From: an uncultured Saprospiraceae bacterium
GTDB lineage: Bacteria > Bacteroidota > Bacteroidia > Chitinophagales > Saprospiraceae
Reading direction: 5' to 3'
Length of the DNA: 64,000 bases
NCBI GenBank assembly: GCA_937926205.1
Contig: CALEYL010000008.1
Span: 62,001 to 126,000, forward strand
In this document: piece after piece, positions 18,795 to 27,700 of the stretch
Layout of the letters: every line of letters begins with the position of its first letter
Position numbering within the stretch: position 1 is the stretch's first letter
The notes under the pieces: model-generated
The model's input: only the letters and a program-made list of their open reading frames with translations
The model's database searches: none
What the model was told of the DNA's origin: nothing
Program-made: the position numbers and the translations under genes

Positions 18795-18845
18795 TTTTCC
18801 TGATTTTTACTAACATAGTTTGGGAGTAAGCATGACACATTATCA

Positions 18846-20027
18846 TCATTGTTTAACAAACTTTTTAGTAAGGATATTTTTACCCTGCTCAACAGTGATG
18901 AAATACAACCCATTTTTTAAGTTTGATACATCAATTTGCGTTTGGTTGTTAGTTGTTAAAACAGTATGCCCAAGATAATTTACAATTTTCACTTTAAAGT
19001 TTTCTATTTCCGAAATACTTAAATGCAGCATTAAAGTAGCAGGATTTGGGTAAATGTTAACAACAGGCTGGGTTACCTGTTCTTCTACTGCAACCGTATT
19101 ATTACACAAAGTATGTGCACTAAAGAAGTTCCAGAGTTCAACACCTGCATTAATGTCGCGATTGGTGTTTCCCAATACTGCCGCCTGTGAAGCCACAAAA
19201 ACGCCCGGCCAGGTATGTCCGCCATTTATTAACTTATAAAATTTAACATCTGCATGACAATCGCAATTCGTAAATTCAAATAGTTGTGCGGTCGAATTGT
19301 CGGTTGTAAAAACATCGGGAAAGTTAACAACAGGGCTTGCCATTTGGCAATTGTTATGAGCTACCCAAAACTGAACTGTTGTGTCGACAGGGACAACGGG
19401 TATTACCTGCGGATTTTGCAAGGCGCCGCCGCTATAAGGCATTGCGGGGTCGCTTGTTCCGTTAAAGAACGCCATGGGAACAGGCCTGGAAGGACTGCAA
19501 TTTTGGTAACGAACCGTATCCATTGATGAACCTAAACTTGCCATGGCAGCGAAGCGGTCTGGTAGTTCGCAGGCAATGCGCTGAACCATAAAGCCTCCGT
19601 TGGAGAATCCACAGATGTAGATTTTGTTAGTGTCGACATTGTATCTCCTAATAAGCGTGTCTATGAGCTTGTCAATAAAGCCGATATCGTCAATTCCGGC
19701 CTGGTCTGCGGATGTGTTTCTTCCATCTGCCCAGGAGAAGCCCGGAGGAGCAATGCCATAACCCTGAGGCCAGGCAACAATAAACCCATTTTGATCGGCC
19801 ACAGGGTTCATCATTGAAAACCCTTGTGCATTCACCATGTTGCCGCTACCACCGTGTAAATTAATAACTAAGGCTCTTTGGGTTAAAGTGTTGAAATTTG
19901 GTGGAAAGTGAACCATGAATTTACGATGGTATGTTTGATAAACAATACTGTCACTTATGTTTGATTGTCCATATAAACTGCAGCTTAGAATCACTGCCAA
20001 AATTGTTGAAAGTAATGGTCGCTTCAC
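18846..20027 (-). CDS. Secreted PHB-depolymerase/LpqC-like esterase with T9SS sorting domain
   Basis: A 393-residue exported esterase of the PHB depolymerase/acetylxylan esterase-like (CE1-type) group. Signal peptide to about residue 20; oxyanion motif NLHGGSGNM; nucleophile CGFSNGGFMVQR; Asp in FNGTSDPAMPYSGG; His in LINGGHTWPG. The last 75 residues are a type A T9SS C-terminal domain (IYPNPATLMLHLS ... LKNGLYFITVEQGKNI), so the protein is exported across the outer membrane and attached or released. Family members deacetylate or de-feruloylate xylan or cut polyester; which applies is unknown. An F1 attC-like element lies 49 bp upstream. Confidence 0.9.
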   Translation of the reverse strand: MKRPLLSTILAVILSCSLYGQSNISDSIVYQTYHRKFMVHFPPNFNTLTQRALVINLHGGSGNMVNAQGFSMMNPVADQNGFIVAWPQGYGIAPPGFSWADGRNTSADQAGIDDIGFIDKLIDTLIRRYNVDTNKIYICGFSNGGFMVQRIACELPDRFAAMASLGSSMDTVRYQNCSPSRPVPMAFFNGTSDPAMPYSGGALQNPQVIPVVPVDTTVQFWVAHNNCQMASPVVNFPDVFTTDNSTAQLFEFTNCDCHADVKFYKLINGGHTWPGVFVASQAAVLGNTNRDINAGVELWNFFSAHTLCNNTVAVEEQVTQPVVNIYPNPATLMLHLSISEIENFKVKIVNYLGHTVLTTNNQTQIDVSNLKNGLYFITVEQGKNILTKKFVKQ

Positions 20028-20076
20028 TGTTTTTTATTTCTCTGATTTCATCCTAATAAAATGGTTTAATCATTCA

Positions 20077-20226
20077 TGCCAACTTTTGTGCTTGCCTGTA
20101 AAGGATTGGGCCTGGCGTTCGTTCAGATTTATTAACACTATACTTGATATGAAAAACCGTACTTCAATCATACACAAAATTGTCAATAGAAGCTCTTAAG
20201 CCACCTGACGCAAAACCGAAATCAGC
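20077..20226 (-). repeat. F1 attC-like element i (partly decayed)
   Basis: The left end has TGCCAAC (20077-20083), identical to the end of the element at 52749; the right end has CCTGACGCAAAACCG, shared with the element at 36715, followed by AATCAGC where others have GTTAGCA. It overlaps the stop codon of the metallo-beta-lactamase gene (20222-20224) and precedes the esterase gene, the same gene-stop / element / gene-start order as in the other F1 copies. Confidence 0.5.
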
Positions 20227-20959
20227 GGTCCTTTCTCTTTCTCAGCTTATTCGCCAATGCTATTGAATGCTTCAATGAGTTGATGTTATTCCAGTCATGG
20301 TGGGATACGACGATATATTTGGGATCGCGGCATTTTTTCTGAACCCGTTTTAGCGTGGTTGCATATGCTGCAACATTGGCATCTCCTAAAAAACCTAAAT
20401 TTTCAGCATCTGCGCCTTTTATCAGGCAGCCGCCATAAAGTATTTTTTCGTTTTTAAACCAAATGATGATGTTGTCTGCAGTATGCCCTTCACCAGGATA
20501 ATAAGTTTCAAATGCATATTGCCCGAAGTTGAAGACCGTGTCTTTTGCCAATAAAAATTCAGCCCGCTTCTTGTTATTTTTTTTACTCCATTCATCCGTC
20601 AGAAGCGTCGTATAGGTTTTAATTCCCTGTTGCCTGTAATATTCAAGCCCTTCCGTCCTGTCGCCATGCCAGTGGGTTGCTATACAAAATACGACACTTT
20701 TGTTGTGCTTTACCTGGATGCTGTCGAGCAGCGGTTGAAATTGGGTTGTATCCCAGGGTGTGTCAAACAAAACAACCCCATTATCGGTAAGCAGATACAT
20801 CCCATTTGCAGGGATTTGGCTTCCTTCGTAAGTATTGTAGGTCGTATAAATATAAAAATCGCCTGTTAAAGGGACGATTTTCAATTTCGTTGCTTCTGTC
20901 TGCCCAAAAAGATGGGTCAGAGAAATAATAAATGATAGGGACAAAATAATTTTCCGCAT
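20222..20959 (-). CDS. Subclass B1 metallo-beta-lactamase
   Basis: A 245-residue periplasmic protein with signal peptide (to about residue 19, THLFGQ). All six B1 zinc ligands are present: THWHGDRTEG gives two His and the Asp, GEGHTADNI the third His, GGCLIKG the Cys and VVSHHDW the last His. The flow of the C-terminal half (YGGCLIKGADAENLGFLGDA) is like chromosomal enzymes of flavobacteria such as BlaB and IND. B1 enzymes hydrolyse penicillins, cephalosporins and carbapenems; whether this one does is not shown. Residue before the last His is Ser where most have Gly. The stop codon lies inside an F1 attC-like element, which raises the possibility of cassette origin. Confidence 0.9.
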   Translation of the reverse strand: MRKIILSLSFIISLTHLFGQTEATKLKIVPLTGDFYIYTTYNTYEGSQIPANGMYLLTDNGVVLFDTPWDTTQFQPLLDSIQVKHNKSVVFCIATHWHGDRTEGLEYYRQQGIKTYTTLLTDEWSKKNNKKRAEFLLAKDTVFNFGQYAFETYYPGEGHTADNIIIWFKNEKILYGGCLIKGADAENLGFLGDANVAAYATTLKRVQKKCRDPKYIVVSHHDWNNINSLKHSIALANKLRKRKDR

Positions 20960-21039
20960 GCTCTTTCTATGATTTTGAGTGAATTGTTCCTGATCATTTC
21001 CGACATAAGGGTCAATGGCTGTTTCACTGTATAGGCTTA

Positions 21040-21199
21040 GAGCTTGTTCGGGAATTCCTCAATTGGCTGTGAGTGGCAAATTTTATTTGATACCACGTTG
21101 AATTTTTTCGCCATAGCTGCCGGCTATGTCTGCAAAATCCGCCTCGTCTAAAATAAAATTTCCTCACCCTCGCTCAATCAGAAAATCCCGAACAAGCTC
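21040..21199. mobile_element. MITE-like element, copy 1 (160 bp)
   Basis: Terminal inverted repeats GAGCTTGTTCGGGA(A/T)TT bound a 160-bp element flanked on both sides by TTA (21037-21039 and 21200-21202). Inner sequences also pair (GTGAG..AAATTTTATTT with AAATAAAATTTCCTCAC), so the whole element can fold into one hairpin; it carries the palindrome-like CATAGCTGCCGGCTATG. No open reading frame. The 3-bp TTA duplication resembles target sites of IS5/IS1031-group transposases. Confidence 0.8.
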
Positions 21200-21325
21200 T
21201 TAGTCTGCGAATAATTGAACAGCAGGTATTTTAATCCGGCTCGCTGGAAAATGTGATCTGAAAACCGTAACAGTCAGAAGTCGTAATTTCCTTCCTTCCG
21301 TATTCTGTTTTAGCAACTATTCCAA

Positions 21326-21844
21326 TTATTTGGGCTTTTTAGTTGTCAAAAGGAGCTTAAGTGAATTGATATAATCCGTGTCAAACTCTATGACTCTGAT
21401 GTCTCGCGTTTTAAAAGCTATTTGTCCGTCCCATTTTCCTTTTGGATCCAGGTAATCCATTACAAGTTCTTTTTTATCAATGGATTTAAGCCGCCCCAAA
21501 TAACAAACGGATTCTGATTTTGTGTAAATTTGAAAAACGCTAAAAGTGTCGGTTAAATATTTTAAAATTGTTTCGAGATCAGTCAGCGGAATAACGTCCT
21601 TGTCTGTTGGTTGAAGCCCTTTGAGGTTAATTACTTTTTCGCGCCATTTTTCCTCTGTATCCCTGCGAAAACCTTTGATTTTTTTATGCCTGAAAATGAT
21701 GTAACCATCCATGACGTAGTCAACAGGATTGTATTTCATTAAAGTCCAGTCGTCATTGTAATCCACAACATATCCATAAATGGGTGTTTTTCTGTCATTG
21801 AATCTGACAGAAACGAATTGTCCGACGTGTTTTTTCTTCTTCAT
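21326..21844 (-). CDS. Hypothetical protein, 172 aa
   Basis: A lysine-rich soluble protein without signal peptide or membrane segment. The N-terminal half contains beta-like segments (SVRFNDRKTPIYGYVVDYND, YVMDGYIIFRHKKIKGF) that recall Sm-like or WYL-like small barrels, and the C-terminal half repeats a similar pattern (CYLGRLKSIDKKELVMDYLD ... IAFKTRDIRVIEFDTDY), so it may be two related small beta domains. I do not recognise a family. It stands alone between a MITE copy and a TPR lipoprotein gene. Confidence 0.7.
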   Translation of the reverse strand: MKKKKHVGQFVSVRFNDRKTPIYGYVVDYNDDWTLMKYNPVDYVMDGYIIFRHKKIKGFRRDTEEKWREKVINLKGLQPTDKDVIPLTDLETILKYLTDTFSVFQIYTKSESVCYLGRLKSIDKKELVMDYLDPKGKWDGQIAFKTRDIRVIEFDTDYINSLKLLLTTKKPK

Positions 21845-22031
21845 TTAAGATGTTGTTTTGTGCCCGGTTATGCAATATCCACCCTTTCGGGTCGCCTGAA
21901 CAAAATTAAAGAAAATAGATAAATCCCCGGGGAATAATATGCAAGGCTGAATCTGCAACTTCAGAGGAAAGGCCATCAGAGGCCTAAGAAACAAACATGC
22001 CGCTATCTTTCATCTTCCGTTGCCGATTTTC

Positions 22032-23762
22032 CTATAATATTCTCGAAGAACTAATTTTAATGTCAGCAAATTTCCATGCCTCTTCAAACCGGCGTTTTGT
22101 TTTTTCATAGTTCTTTTTATCCCCAAGTTTTTCGAAAGCATTCATCATGCCTCTCAGCGCCCACCCGTTTTCACGGAATATTTTCAAATCTTCTTCGTAC
22201 ACGTTTACAGCATCCTTATATTTTTCAGCTTCCACGAGGACGGCGCCTAAATGATGACGGACAGAAAAAAACCAGTCAGGCGGTTCATTGTAATTTAAGG
22301 CATCCTCTTTCGCAACAGCTTCCCTCAACAGGGAAATGGCAGCAGGGAATTTTTTTTCTTTTGCACAGATTTCTGCCTCGAGTGTCTTAGAAGCAATTAT
22401 ACATAAATCAAACACGCTGTTTATTCCCCAAATAGTCAAATCTTTGATCGTGGTGTCTGCCATGATGTTGTTTATTTCAGCAAGGTGTTTCTTTGCTTCC
22501 GGGATGTTGTTTTGTGAAAGCCTTGCCATACCTCTTGCATATTGCCAAACTACTGTTGGATATTTTAAATCTTTTTCAGGCGGGCGGGCGTTCAGAATGT
22601 CATTCCACAAACCAAGTTTTACTTCCACATACCAGGGAATGGAATAATAGTGCTGCAGGGTTGCCCAGGCCGGGTCACGGAATAATTTTATATGTGCGTG
22701 GTTAGCGGTTGCCTTCGCTCCTTTTATTGCAATTTTGCTTTCACCACAAAGTGCAGCACATGCAGACAGGAAATGATAGTTGTGTGGATAATAAGCAAGA
22801 GGATAGACACCTTGCGCATGGCATGCTTCTGTATACAAACTATCAACCAACACCGCTTTTTCATTAGCCAAAACGCCGTCATGATAACGCCCTGTTCTGA
22901 TGTAAGTATGGGATGGCATGTGAACAAGGTGCCCCGAGCCCGGCACTAAATCCCGAAGCAGGTCGGCACTTGCTTCTGCTGCTTCTGCATGAAACGACAT
23001 TTCGGTTGCATGAATGTAAAAATGGTTTGCGCCCGCGTGCTGGGGTTCCATTTGCAAAGATTTTTCAAGTACCGCCAGAATTTCACGCGTCCACGATTTA
23101 ATCGTTCCATCTTTATTCCACAAATCCCAGGGATGCAAATCCATCAGCGACTCGGCAAATAGCGAGGCGATGGTTACATCATCAGGGTATTTCTGATAGA
23201 CTTTTCGCATACTCGCTGCAAAAGTTGAATCGAGCGGTGAGCGGGCAAGCGTCGTATCGTTTGAATATCGATGTGTTAATGCTTCAATCAAATCCTTTTC
23301 TTTCTGTGTGCAGGCTGCAGCCAATGATTTGGCTTTTTGAACGGCATCATAAGCACGTTGAAAATTATCCTTCTCCATGCCTGCATTATAATTCGGGCCT
23401 AAAACATAAGCAAAGCCCCACCAGCACATGGCACAAGTCGGATCTTGTCGTGCCCCTTCATAAAAAGAACGCGCTGCTTCAGCATGATTAAAGCCAAAAG
23501 ACAGCATAAGCCCCTGATCAAAGTATCGCTGTGCTTTATTGTTTTTTGTTGATATCGGGAAATGGATTCCTTCCAGTTCGCTGAACAAAGGCGCTGTTTT
23601 TCCTGATGAATACCACGATTTATCTATTACCTCCGGCGTACAAAGAACGCCATATTGAGTTGAGATGGAATCAAGATTAGCGACTCCCTGGTTGCTTTTT
23701 TTCTGTTGATTGCAAGAGCAGAAAACAAGCATAAGCAAAAATATGCTGACTAAATTGCGCAT
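22032..23762 (-). CDS. TPR-repeat lipoprotein
   Basis: A 576-residue exported protein. The start at 23762 gives MRNLVSIFLLMLVFCSCNQQ, a lipoprotein signal with lipobox ending in Cys; the 16 codons upstream in the same frame are discarded. The body is alpha-helical with TPR-like segments, among them RYFDQGLMLSFGFNHAEAAR (first repeat) and a late pair around NVYEEDLKIFRENGWALRGM. A CAMCWWGFAYVLGPNYN segment is conserved in a family of Bacteroidota and Proteobacteria TPR proteins of unknown function. It probably serves as a periplasmic scaffold; no enzymatic motif is seen. Confidence 0.8.
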   Translation of the reverse strand: MRNLVSIFLLMLVFCSCNQQKKSNQGVANLDSISTQYGVLCTPEVIDKSWYSSGKTAPLFSELEGIHFPISTKNNKAQRYFDQGLMLSFGFNHAEAARSFYEGARQDPTCAMCWWGFAYVLGPNYNAGMEKDNFQRAYDAVQKAKSLAAACTQKEKDLIEALTHRYSNDTTLARSPLDSTFAASMRKVYQKYPDDVTIASLFAESLMDLHPWDLWNKDGTIKSWTREILAVLEKSLQMEPQHAGANHFYIHATEMSFHAEAAEASADLLRDLVPGSGHLVHMPSHTYIRTGRYHDGVLANEKAVLVDSLYTEACHAQGVYPLAYYPHNYHFLSACAALCGESKIAIKGAKATANHAHIKLFRDPAWATLQHYYSIPWYVEVKLGLWNDILNARPPEKDLKYPTVVWQYARGMARLSQNNIPEAKKHLAEINNIMADTTIKDLTIWGINSVFDLCIIASKTLEAEICAKEKKFPAAISLLREAVAKEDALNYNEPPDWFFSVRHHLGAVLVEAEKYKDAVNVYEEDLKIFRENGWALRGMMNAFEKLGDKKNYEKTKRRFEEAWKFADIKISSSRIL

Positions 23763-23970
23763 GATTTTCAATTTGTGGTTACTGAATTTGGACAGGATAT
23801 CACCGGGCATTGGATACGTCCGTATTCATCATGTTACAGACAGCAGGATAAGGCTTGCCTATTACAGTTTAGTCGCCACCAAAATGGCAGGTTCGTCAAT
23901 ATCTTCAAATGTAATTAATAGTCAAGACTTGTTCTACCATTATTTCCTGTTTAATTTCGGCATGACTTTA

Positions 23971-24152
23971 GAGCTTGTTCGGGAATTCCTTAATTGGCTG
24001 TGAGTGGCAAATTTTATTTTATTCTTCGTTAGATTTTTTCACCGTAGCTGCCGGCTATGGTTGCAAAATCCGCCTTGTCTAAAACAAAATTTTCTCACCC
24101 TCGCTCAAATCGAAGATTCGACGTAGTCAATCAGAAAATCCCGAACAAGCTC
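23971..24152. mobile_element. MITE-like element, copy 2 (182 bp)
   Basis: Same family as the element at 21040: ends GAGCTTGTTCGGGAATT and AAAATCCCGAACAAGCTC, flanked by TTA at 23968-23970 and 24153-24155, with the internal CATAGCTGCCGGCTATG. It is longer than copy 1 because of an internal insertion near CGAAGATTCGACGTAG. It lies between the 5' end of the TPR lipoprotein gene and the 3' end of the next gene; the rest of the 23763-24160 gap holds no gene. Confidence 0.8.
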
Positions 24153-24160
24153 TTAATTCT

Positions 24161-25243
24161 TTATCTGGCCACTGTTGAGGTTATGCTTGTCATCAGCCAA
24201 TTGCCATTGATTTTTTGAAACGTAGATGTCCACGCAAAAATTGTCAATTCTTCTTTTTGTGCTTTTGTGATTAATCGGACCCTTTTATTTACATGCATAA
24301 ATGCCATGGTGGCATCTTCCGAAACGTCAATAACGGGTGAGATTATGTCGTCCCATTCTACAAAAGTCACAGCATCAAAATAGGTTTGAAACCGCACAAT
24401 AAGATCTTCTTTTTTAGGCGAATTGATTTTACCATTGCTGATTTCGGTGTAATGATCAGCCATAACAGATACTAATAATTTGGCATCCCGATTGAAATGA
24501 GCCTTTCTTTGCAATTCGTGCAATTCCATTAATTCTTTAACAGCAATAATTTTCTCCGGAACATCAAAAACCGATTGGTCAACCTGATTGATTTTTATGA
24601 TTTGAAAATTCAAAACAAAAATGCCCTGCTTGTCGGTAAATGATACTTTTGACGGAACCAGGAATTTCCCTGATTTTTTCCAATCCAATATTTCCATCTG
24701 AATCGTTTCCGGCGTTTCGCTGAACGGATTCAAAATGATGATACCGAGTAATAGATTGGTATTTTTATCAAAATACAAACTGGCCGGTTTGTTCAATTCA
24801 TCAAAAGCAGAAAGCTTTACAGCCTGTTTTCCTGCAAAAGTTTCATTCCCGGCAAATGTTATCTCATTAAATCTTTCGGTAAGATGCGTAGCCATCCACT
24901 GCAGTTCATGGGAACGCCAAACAAAAGCGGATTTTGCGTTAGAAATTGTTGCCTGTGGATTTTTCGTCCAGTAAACATCACCGTTTACGATGCCTGTATA
25001 ATCCTGTTTGTTTTCCCGTATCTGTCTGAAAATTGTCTTCGAACCTTTGGCTGAGAATAGTTCGGTTTGGTATCTCCCGTTTGGTCCGGTGCAGTCGGCA
25101 AACGAATAAATGCTTTGCAGGCGTTCGATCCTGCTTTGTCCGCCAATGGTTTGAAAATATTTATCCAGTACGACGGAAGCACTTTCCTGAGCAGCTATGG
25201 TTGCCGTAAAAAAAGTCAGAATAAGAAATGGGTATAACTTCAT
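24161..25243 (-). CDS. Exported protein with C-terminal SnoaL/NTF2-like domain
   Basis: A 360-residue exported protein; the ATG at 25243 gives the signal peptide MKLYPFLILTFFTATIAAQE. The first 220 residues form an outer-membrane-lipoprotein-sorting (LolA-like) fold: SVVLDKYFQTIGGQSRIERL, then beta-strands including PASLYFDKNTNLLLGIIIL. The last 120 residues (from ELHELQRKAHFNRDAKLLVS) are an NTF2/SnoaL-like domain ending in FQKINGNWLMTSI. Neither half shows catalytic residues that would name a reaction. Confidence 0.75.
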   Translation of the reverse strand: MKLYPFLILTFFTATIAAQESASVVLDKYFQTIGGQSRIERLQSIYSFADCTGPNGRYQTELFSAKGSKTIFRQIRENKQDYTGIVNGDVYWTKNPQATISNAKSAFVWRSHELQWMATHLTERFNEITFAGNETFAGKQAVKLSAFDELNKPASLYFDKNTNLLLGIIILNPFSETPETIQMEILDWKKSGKFLVPSKVSFTDKQGIFVLNFQIIKINQVDQSVFDVPEKIIAVKELMELHELQRKAHFNRDAKLLVSVMADHYTEISNGKINSPKKEDLIVRFQTYFDAVTFVEWDDIISPVIDVSEDATMAFMHVNKRVRLITKAQKEELTIFAWTSTFQKINGNWLMTSITSTVAR

Positions 25244-25355
25244 TCTTTGTAGTTGAAATAGTTGAGTCTGCCAGAGCATGGCCGGTTAGAGTTTTTCGGA
25301 CATTGCTGAAGGCGAAGCTTTCTACAGGTGCCATCTTTCGTGCCATGATAACAGT

Positions 25356-25994
25356 CTACACAGAGCCAAAAAGTTTCTGCCACCACTTCCACACCGCTTT
25401 GAGCATAGAAAGGTTACCGGCTGTTTTTTCCTCAGTTGAGCCTGATTCAAGGTCTTTCTTTGCTACCCAGGTCAAAAATGAAGTATCTGCCCCGCCAAAG
25501 TCAATTATTTTGTCCTTATGGGTCATAAAACCAAGTCCGTGTTCATCGTCCCAGGTGCAGCTGAATTCGTATCCAACATATGCGAATTCATTTTTGCTAA
25601 CATTCATTAAATGAACTTGAGACAGTCCAATAAGGTTTTTGAAGTGTTCAATACTGTCAACATTTGGCATCATTTCTTTAGCATCCTCCTCGTCATAGCC
25701 ATATTCAGTTTGCAGATTCTGATATTCTGCCAATAGTCGTGTCAATATTGATTCCTGAATTTGCTCTGAATGATTGGTAATATATTTGTATGCATTTATA
25801 TGGTCCACCGTAATTGCCGGTTGGTCCATAACCATGTCTCCTCCTACTGAAATTTTAAAAATCCCCTTAACGTTTTCCTGAGTTTCATAAGAACCTGGTG
25901 CACCTTGCCTGCTTAGAAAATTGCACCAAACAGGCAGCGATATTGTCCCCTCAATATGGTTATCCCTAAGTCTGATATTTGGAATTTCATCCAT
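25356..25994 (-). CDS. DUF6985-like protein
   Basis: A 212-residue soluble protein. The C-terminal half has YVGYEFSCTWDDEHGLGFM followed by IIDFGGADTSF, a signature I associate with DUF6985-type proteins (a group often found among immunity-like or orphan genes in Bacteroidota); the domain number is from memory and should be treated as tentative. The N-terminal part (GTISLPVWCNFLSRQG) begins a beta-rich region. No signal peptide and no partner gene in an operon. Confidence 0.65.
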   Translation of the reverse strand: MDEIPNIRLRDNHIEGTISLPVWCNFLSRQGAPGSYETQENVKGIFKISVGGDMVMDQPAITVDHINAYKYITNHSEQIQESILTRLLAEYQNLQTEYGYDEEDAKEMMPNVDSIEHFKNLIGLSQVHLMNVSKNEFAYVGYEFSCTWDDEHGLGFMTHKDKIIDFGGADTSFLTWVAKKDLESGSTEEKTAGNLSMLKAVWKWWQKLFGSV

Positions 25995-26005
25995 ATCTTT
26001 TTAGT

Positions 26006-26149
26006 AATTGTGGATCTTTTTTAAAATGCAGGTAAGGGTTGGGGGATTGCCGAAGTTGGGACATTCAAGGCCCAAATGCTACATAGCATTCCAATGTTCA
26101 AATGTAGCACTTTTGCCTCAATTTTGGCAATATTGGAGCCTCCACAATT
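26006..26149. repeat. 144-bp nested inverted repeat
   Basis: Outer arms AATTGTGGA (26006-26014) and TCCACAATT (26141-26149) are perfect inverted copies; inner arms ATTGCCGAAGTTGGG (26046-26060) and CCTCAATTTTGGCAAT (26116-26131) pair imperfectly. It fills the gap between the DUF6985-like gene and the stop codon of the SRPBCC gene. Size and nesting are like the attC-like elements of this window, but the sequence is different. Confidence 0.6.
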
Positions 26150-26158
26150 GAATGGCAA

Positions 26159-26659
26159 TTACTTTTTTTGTTTTAATGTTGATAATAAACGCCCTAATTC
26201 GTTTAATGTCATCGTGAATCCTTCTTTGAAACCCATTTCAATCATCTTTTGCATGCGTTCCTGTGATTCGTTGTAAATGGTAATACTTACTCTGGTTATT
26301 CCATTTTTTTCGCTAAAATTCAGATCCCAGTCCGAACCTGGCAAATGTGGGTTTTCATCTTTGTCTGCGAAGACACTAAGGTATTTGAAATTGGTTTTTG
26401 GAGTGATCGCAGTGTACTGTTGAAGTTGCCAGTTCTCCTGCCCTTCCGGACTAACCATGGCATAAAACCTACGCCCGCCAACTTTGAATTCCATCACTTT
26501 TGTTTTTGATTCAAAAGGCTTGGGCGCCCACCACTGGTCCAGAATTTCCTGTTTGGTAAATGCATCCCAAACCAGTGACAGTTCTGCGTCAAATTCTCTG
26601 TCTACCAGCACCGTGTTGGTTGATTTGTCCACCTTAAAGTCAAACAGCAAATTGTTCAT
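26159..26659 (-). CDS. SRPBCC / AHSA1-family protein
   Basis: A 166-residue protein of the AHSA1 (activator of Hsp90 ATPase-like) branch of the SRPBCC lipid- or ligand-binding fold. Landmarks: FDAELSLVWDAFTKQEILDQ, WWAPKPF, GGRRFYAMVSPEG and VSITIYNESQERMQKMIEMG with the long C-terminal helix. Its ATG overlaps the stop of the ArsR-type gene by 4 bases, the usual ArsR/SRPBCC pair of Bacteroidota. The ligand is unknown; the pair is presumed to be autoregulated by the ArsR protein. Confidence 0.88.
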   Translation of the reverse strand: MNNLLFDFKVDKSTNTVLVDREFDAELSLVWDAFTKQEILDQWWAPKPFESKTKVMEFKVGGRRFYAMVSPEGQENWQLQQYTAITPKTNFKYLSVFADKDENPHLPGSDWDLNFSEKNGITRVSITIYNESQERMQKMIEMGFKEGFTMTLNELGRLLSTLKQKK

Positions 26660-26976
26660 TGTTTATTTTTTTTAATTGTTGACAACAGGTCGTCTAATTG
26701 ATTAAATCGCGTTTCCCAAATTTTTCGGAATTGTTCTATCCACTGGTCTATTTCTTTCATTTTGTCGATTTCAAGTGAATAGTAAATTTCTCTGCCTTTT
26801 TGCTCCTGCTTTACCAGTTCGCATTCTGTCAAAATGCGTAAATGTTTTGACACGGCCTGGCGTGTCGTGTTGAAGTTTTCGGCAATGGCGTTTGGCGTCA
26901 TTGCCTGTACCGCAATTAAGACGATGATGGCTCGCCTTGTTGGGTCGGCAATGGCTTGAAATATATCCCTGCGCAT
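26656..26976 (-). CDS. ArsR-family transcriptional regulator
   Basis: A 106-residue winged-helix repressor. The fold is shown by FQAIADPTRRAIIVLIAVQ, the recognition helix in NTTRQAVSKHLRIL and the wing KGREIYYSLE. No cysteine-rich metal site is present, so this is the ligand-free-type ArsR that accompanies SRPBCC proteins rather than a metalloregulator. Two near-identical 14-bp sequences overlap its promoter at 26997-27036 and are good operator candidates. Confidence 0.9.
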   Translation of the reverse strand: MRRDIFQAIADPTRRAIIVLIAVQAMTPNAIAENFNTTRQAVSKHLRILTECELVKQEQKGREIYYSLEIDKMKEIDQWIEQFRKIWETRFNQLDDLLSTIKKNKQ

Positions 26977-26996
26977 TGGTCATTTTGTTTAGTAAT

Positions 26997-27042
26997 GCAA
27001 CTATTTGGTTGCAAAAATAAGCGCAACTATTTGGTTTCGCAA
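26997..27042 (-). promoter_or_regulatory. ArsR promoter with twin operator candidates
   Basis: Reading the minus strand: TTG at 27042-27040, 20 bp, then TATTTTTG at 27019-27012, which fits the Bacteroidota -33/-7 promoter (TTG, TAnnTTTG). Two copies of AACCAAATAGTTGC (27036-27023 and 27010-26997, 26 bp apart) lie between the boxes and just after the -7 box; each has CAAC/GTTG dyad ends. Binding there would block transcription, so autorepression by the ArsR protein is the natural reading. Confidence 0.65.
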
Positions 27043-27157
27043 TTTTTTCCGATTTTTTTTTAGATTGGTGAAAAGGTGGCAGGAGTGGTCATGATGTGTT
27101 TATTCCTCTTTGTTTTTTACCTTGTCAGTTGGCCGCTGGGCGAATCACTTTGTCTGA

Positions 27158-27700
27158 TCATTTGTTGCATCTACCCGCTGTCACTGATGTGCCAGTCGTG
27201 GTCCATTGGTCACCATAAATTGACTCATAGCATACTTGAAGTTCAAAGTTGCTTGAGTCAAGCTTCATAAATATTTTCTCTGCCCACTCTGAATTTACTA
27301 CTTGAAAAGGTCTAATTGAATTTTGAGATGACAATACCCTGTTTTCTATCCTGGAGGTCAAATGAGGGAATGAGTTCGTTCCCAATAGTTCAATAAATAA
27401 AGAGTCGGGTTTTACTTCTTTACCATTTAATTTCATTTTAACTTCCTTGATCAATGCAGGACCAACTCCGTTGTTTGTCAATTCAAGTTTGAGCCCTTTC
27501 TCCTGGTTAAACACAAGCAGCCATTCCAGATATGGCCATGATGAGGCGTGAAGTTGTTCTCTCATTATCCTTGCCTGGTAAATGTAAACGGAGACAGTTA
27601 TTAAGTTTATCAATATTGCAATGAGTCCGATTATGATTCCTGTGTCCAGTTTTCTTTTCTGTCCCTGGCGATTTGTATCATCAAGTTCTTCCATAGCCAA
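27158..27700 (-). CDS. Hypothetical membrane-anchored protein
   Basis: A 180-residue protein with a charged N-terminus, one transmembrane helix (about residues 21-45, IIIGLIAILINLITVSVYIY) and a C-terminal beta-rich part containing LELTNNGVGPALIKEVKMKL. This NNGxGPAxIxxV pattern is frequent in small one-helix membrane proteins of unknown function whose soluble half is immunoglobulin-like. Start could be the ATG at 27700 or at 27694. It stands alone. Confidence 0.75.
   Translation of the reverse strand: MAMEELDDTNRQGQKRKLDTGIIIGLIAILINLITVSVYIYQARIMREQLHASSWPYLEWLLVFNQEKGLKLELTNNGVGPALIKEVKMKLNGKEVKPDSLFIELLGTNSFPHLTSRIENRVLSSQNSIRPFQVVNSEWAEKIFMKLDSSNFELQVCYESIYGDQWTTTGTSVTAGRCNK

Noticed and set aside
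22032..23762. Cytochrome c in the TPR lipoprotein (CAMCWW)
   Set aside because: The motif lacks the His of CxxCH, so heme attachment is not supported.
26006..26149. Further F1 attC-like element
   Set aside because: It has nested inverted arms of similar size but none of the shared F1 words or the AAC/GTT boxes, so it is listed as a separate repeat.
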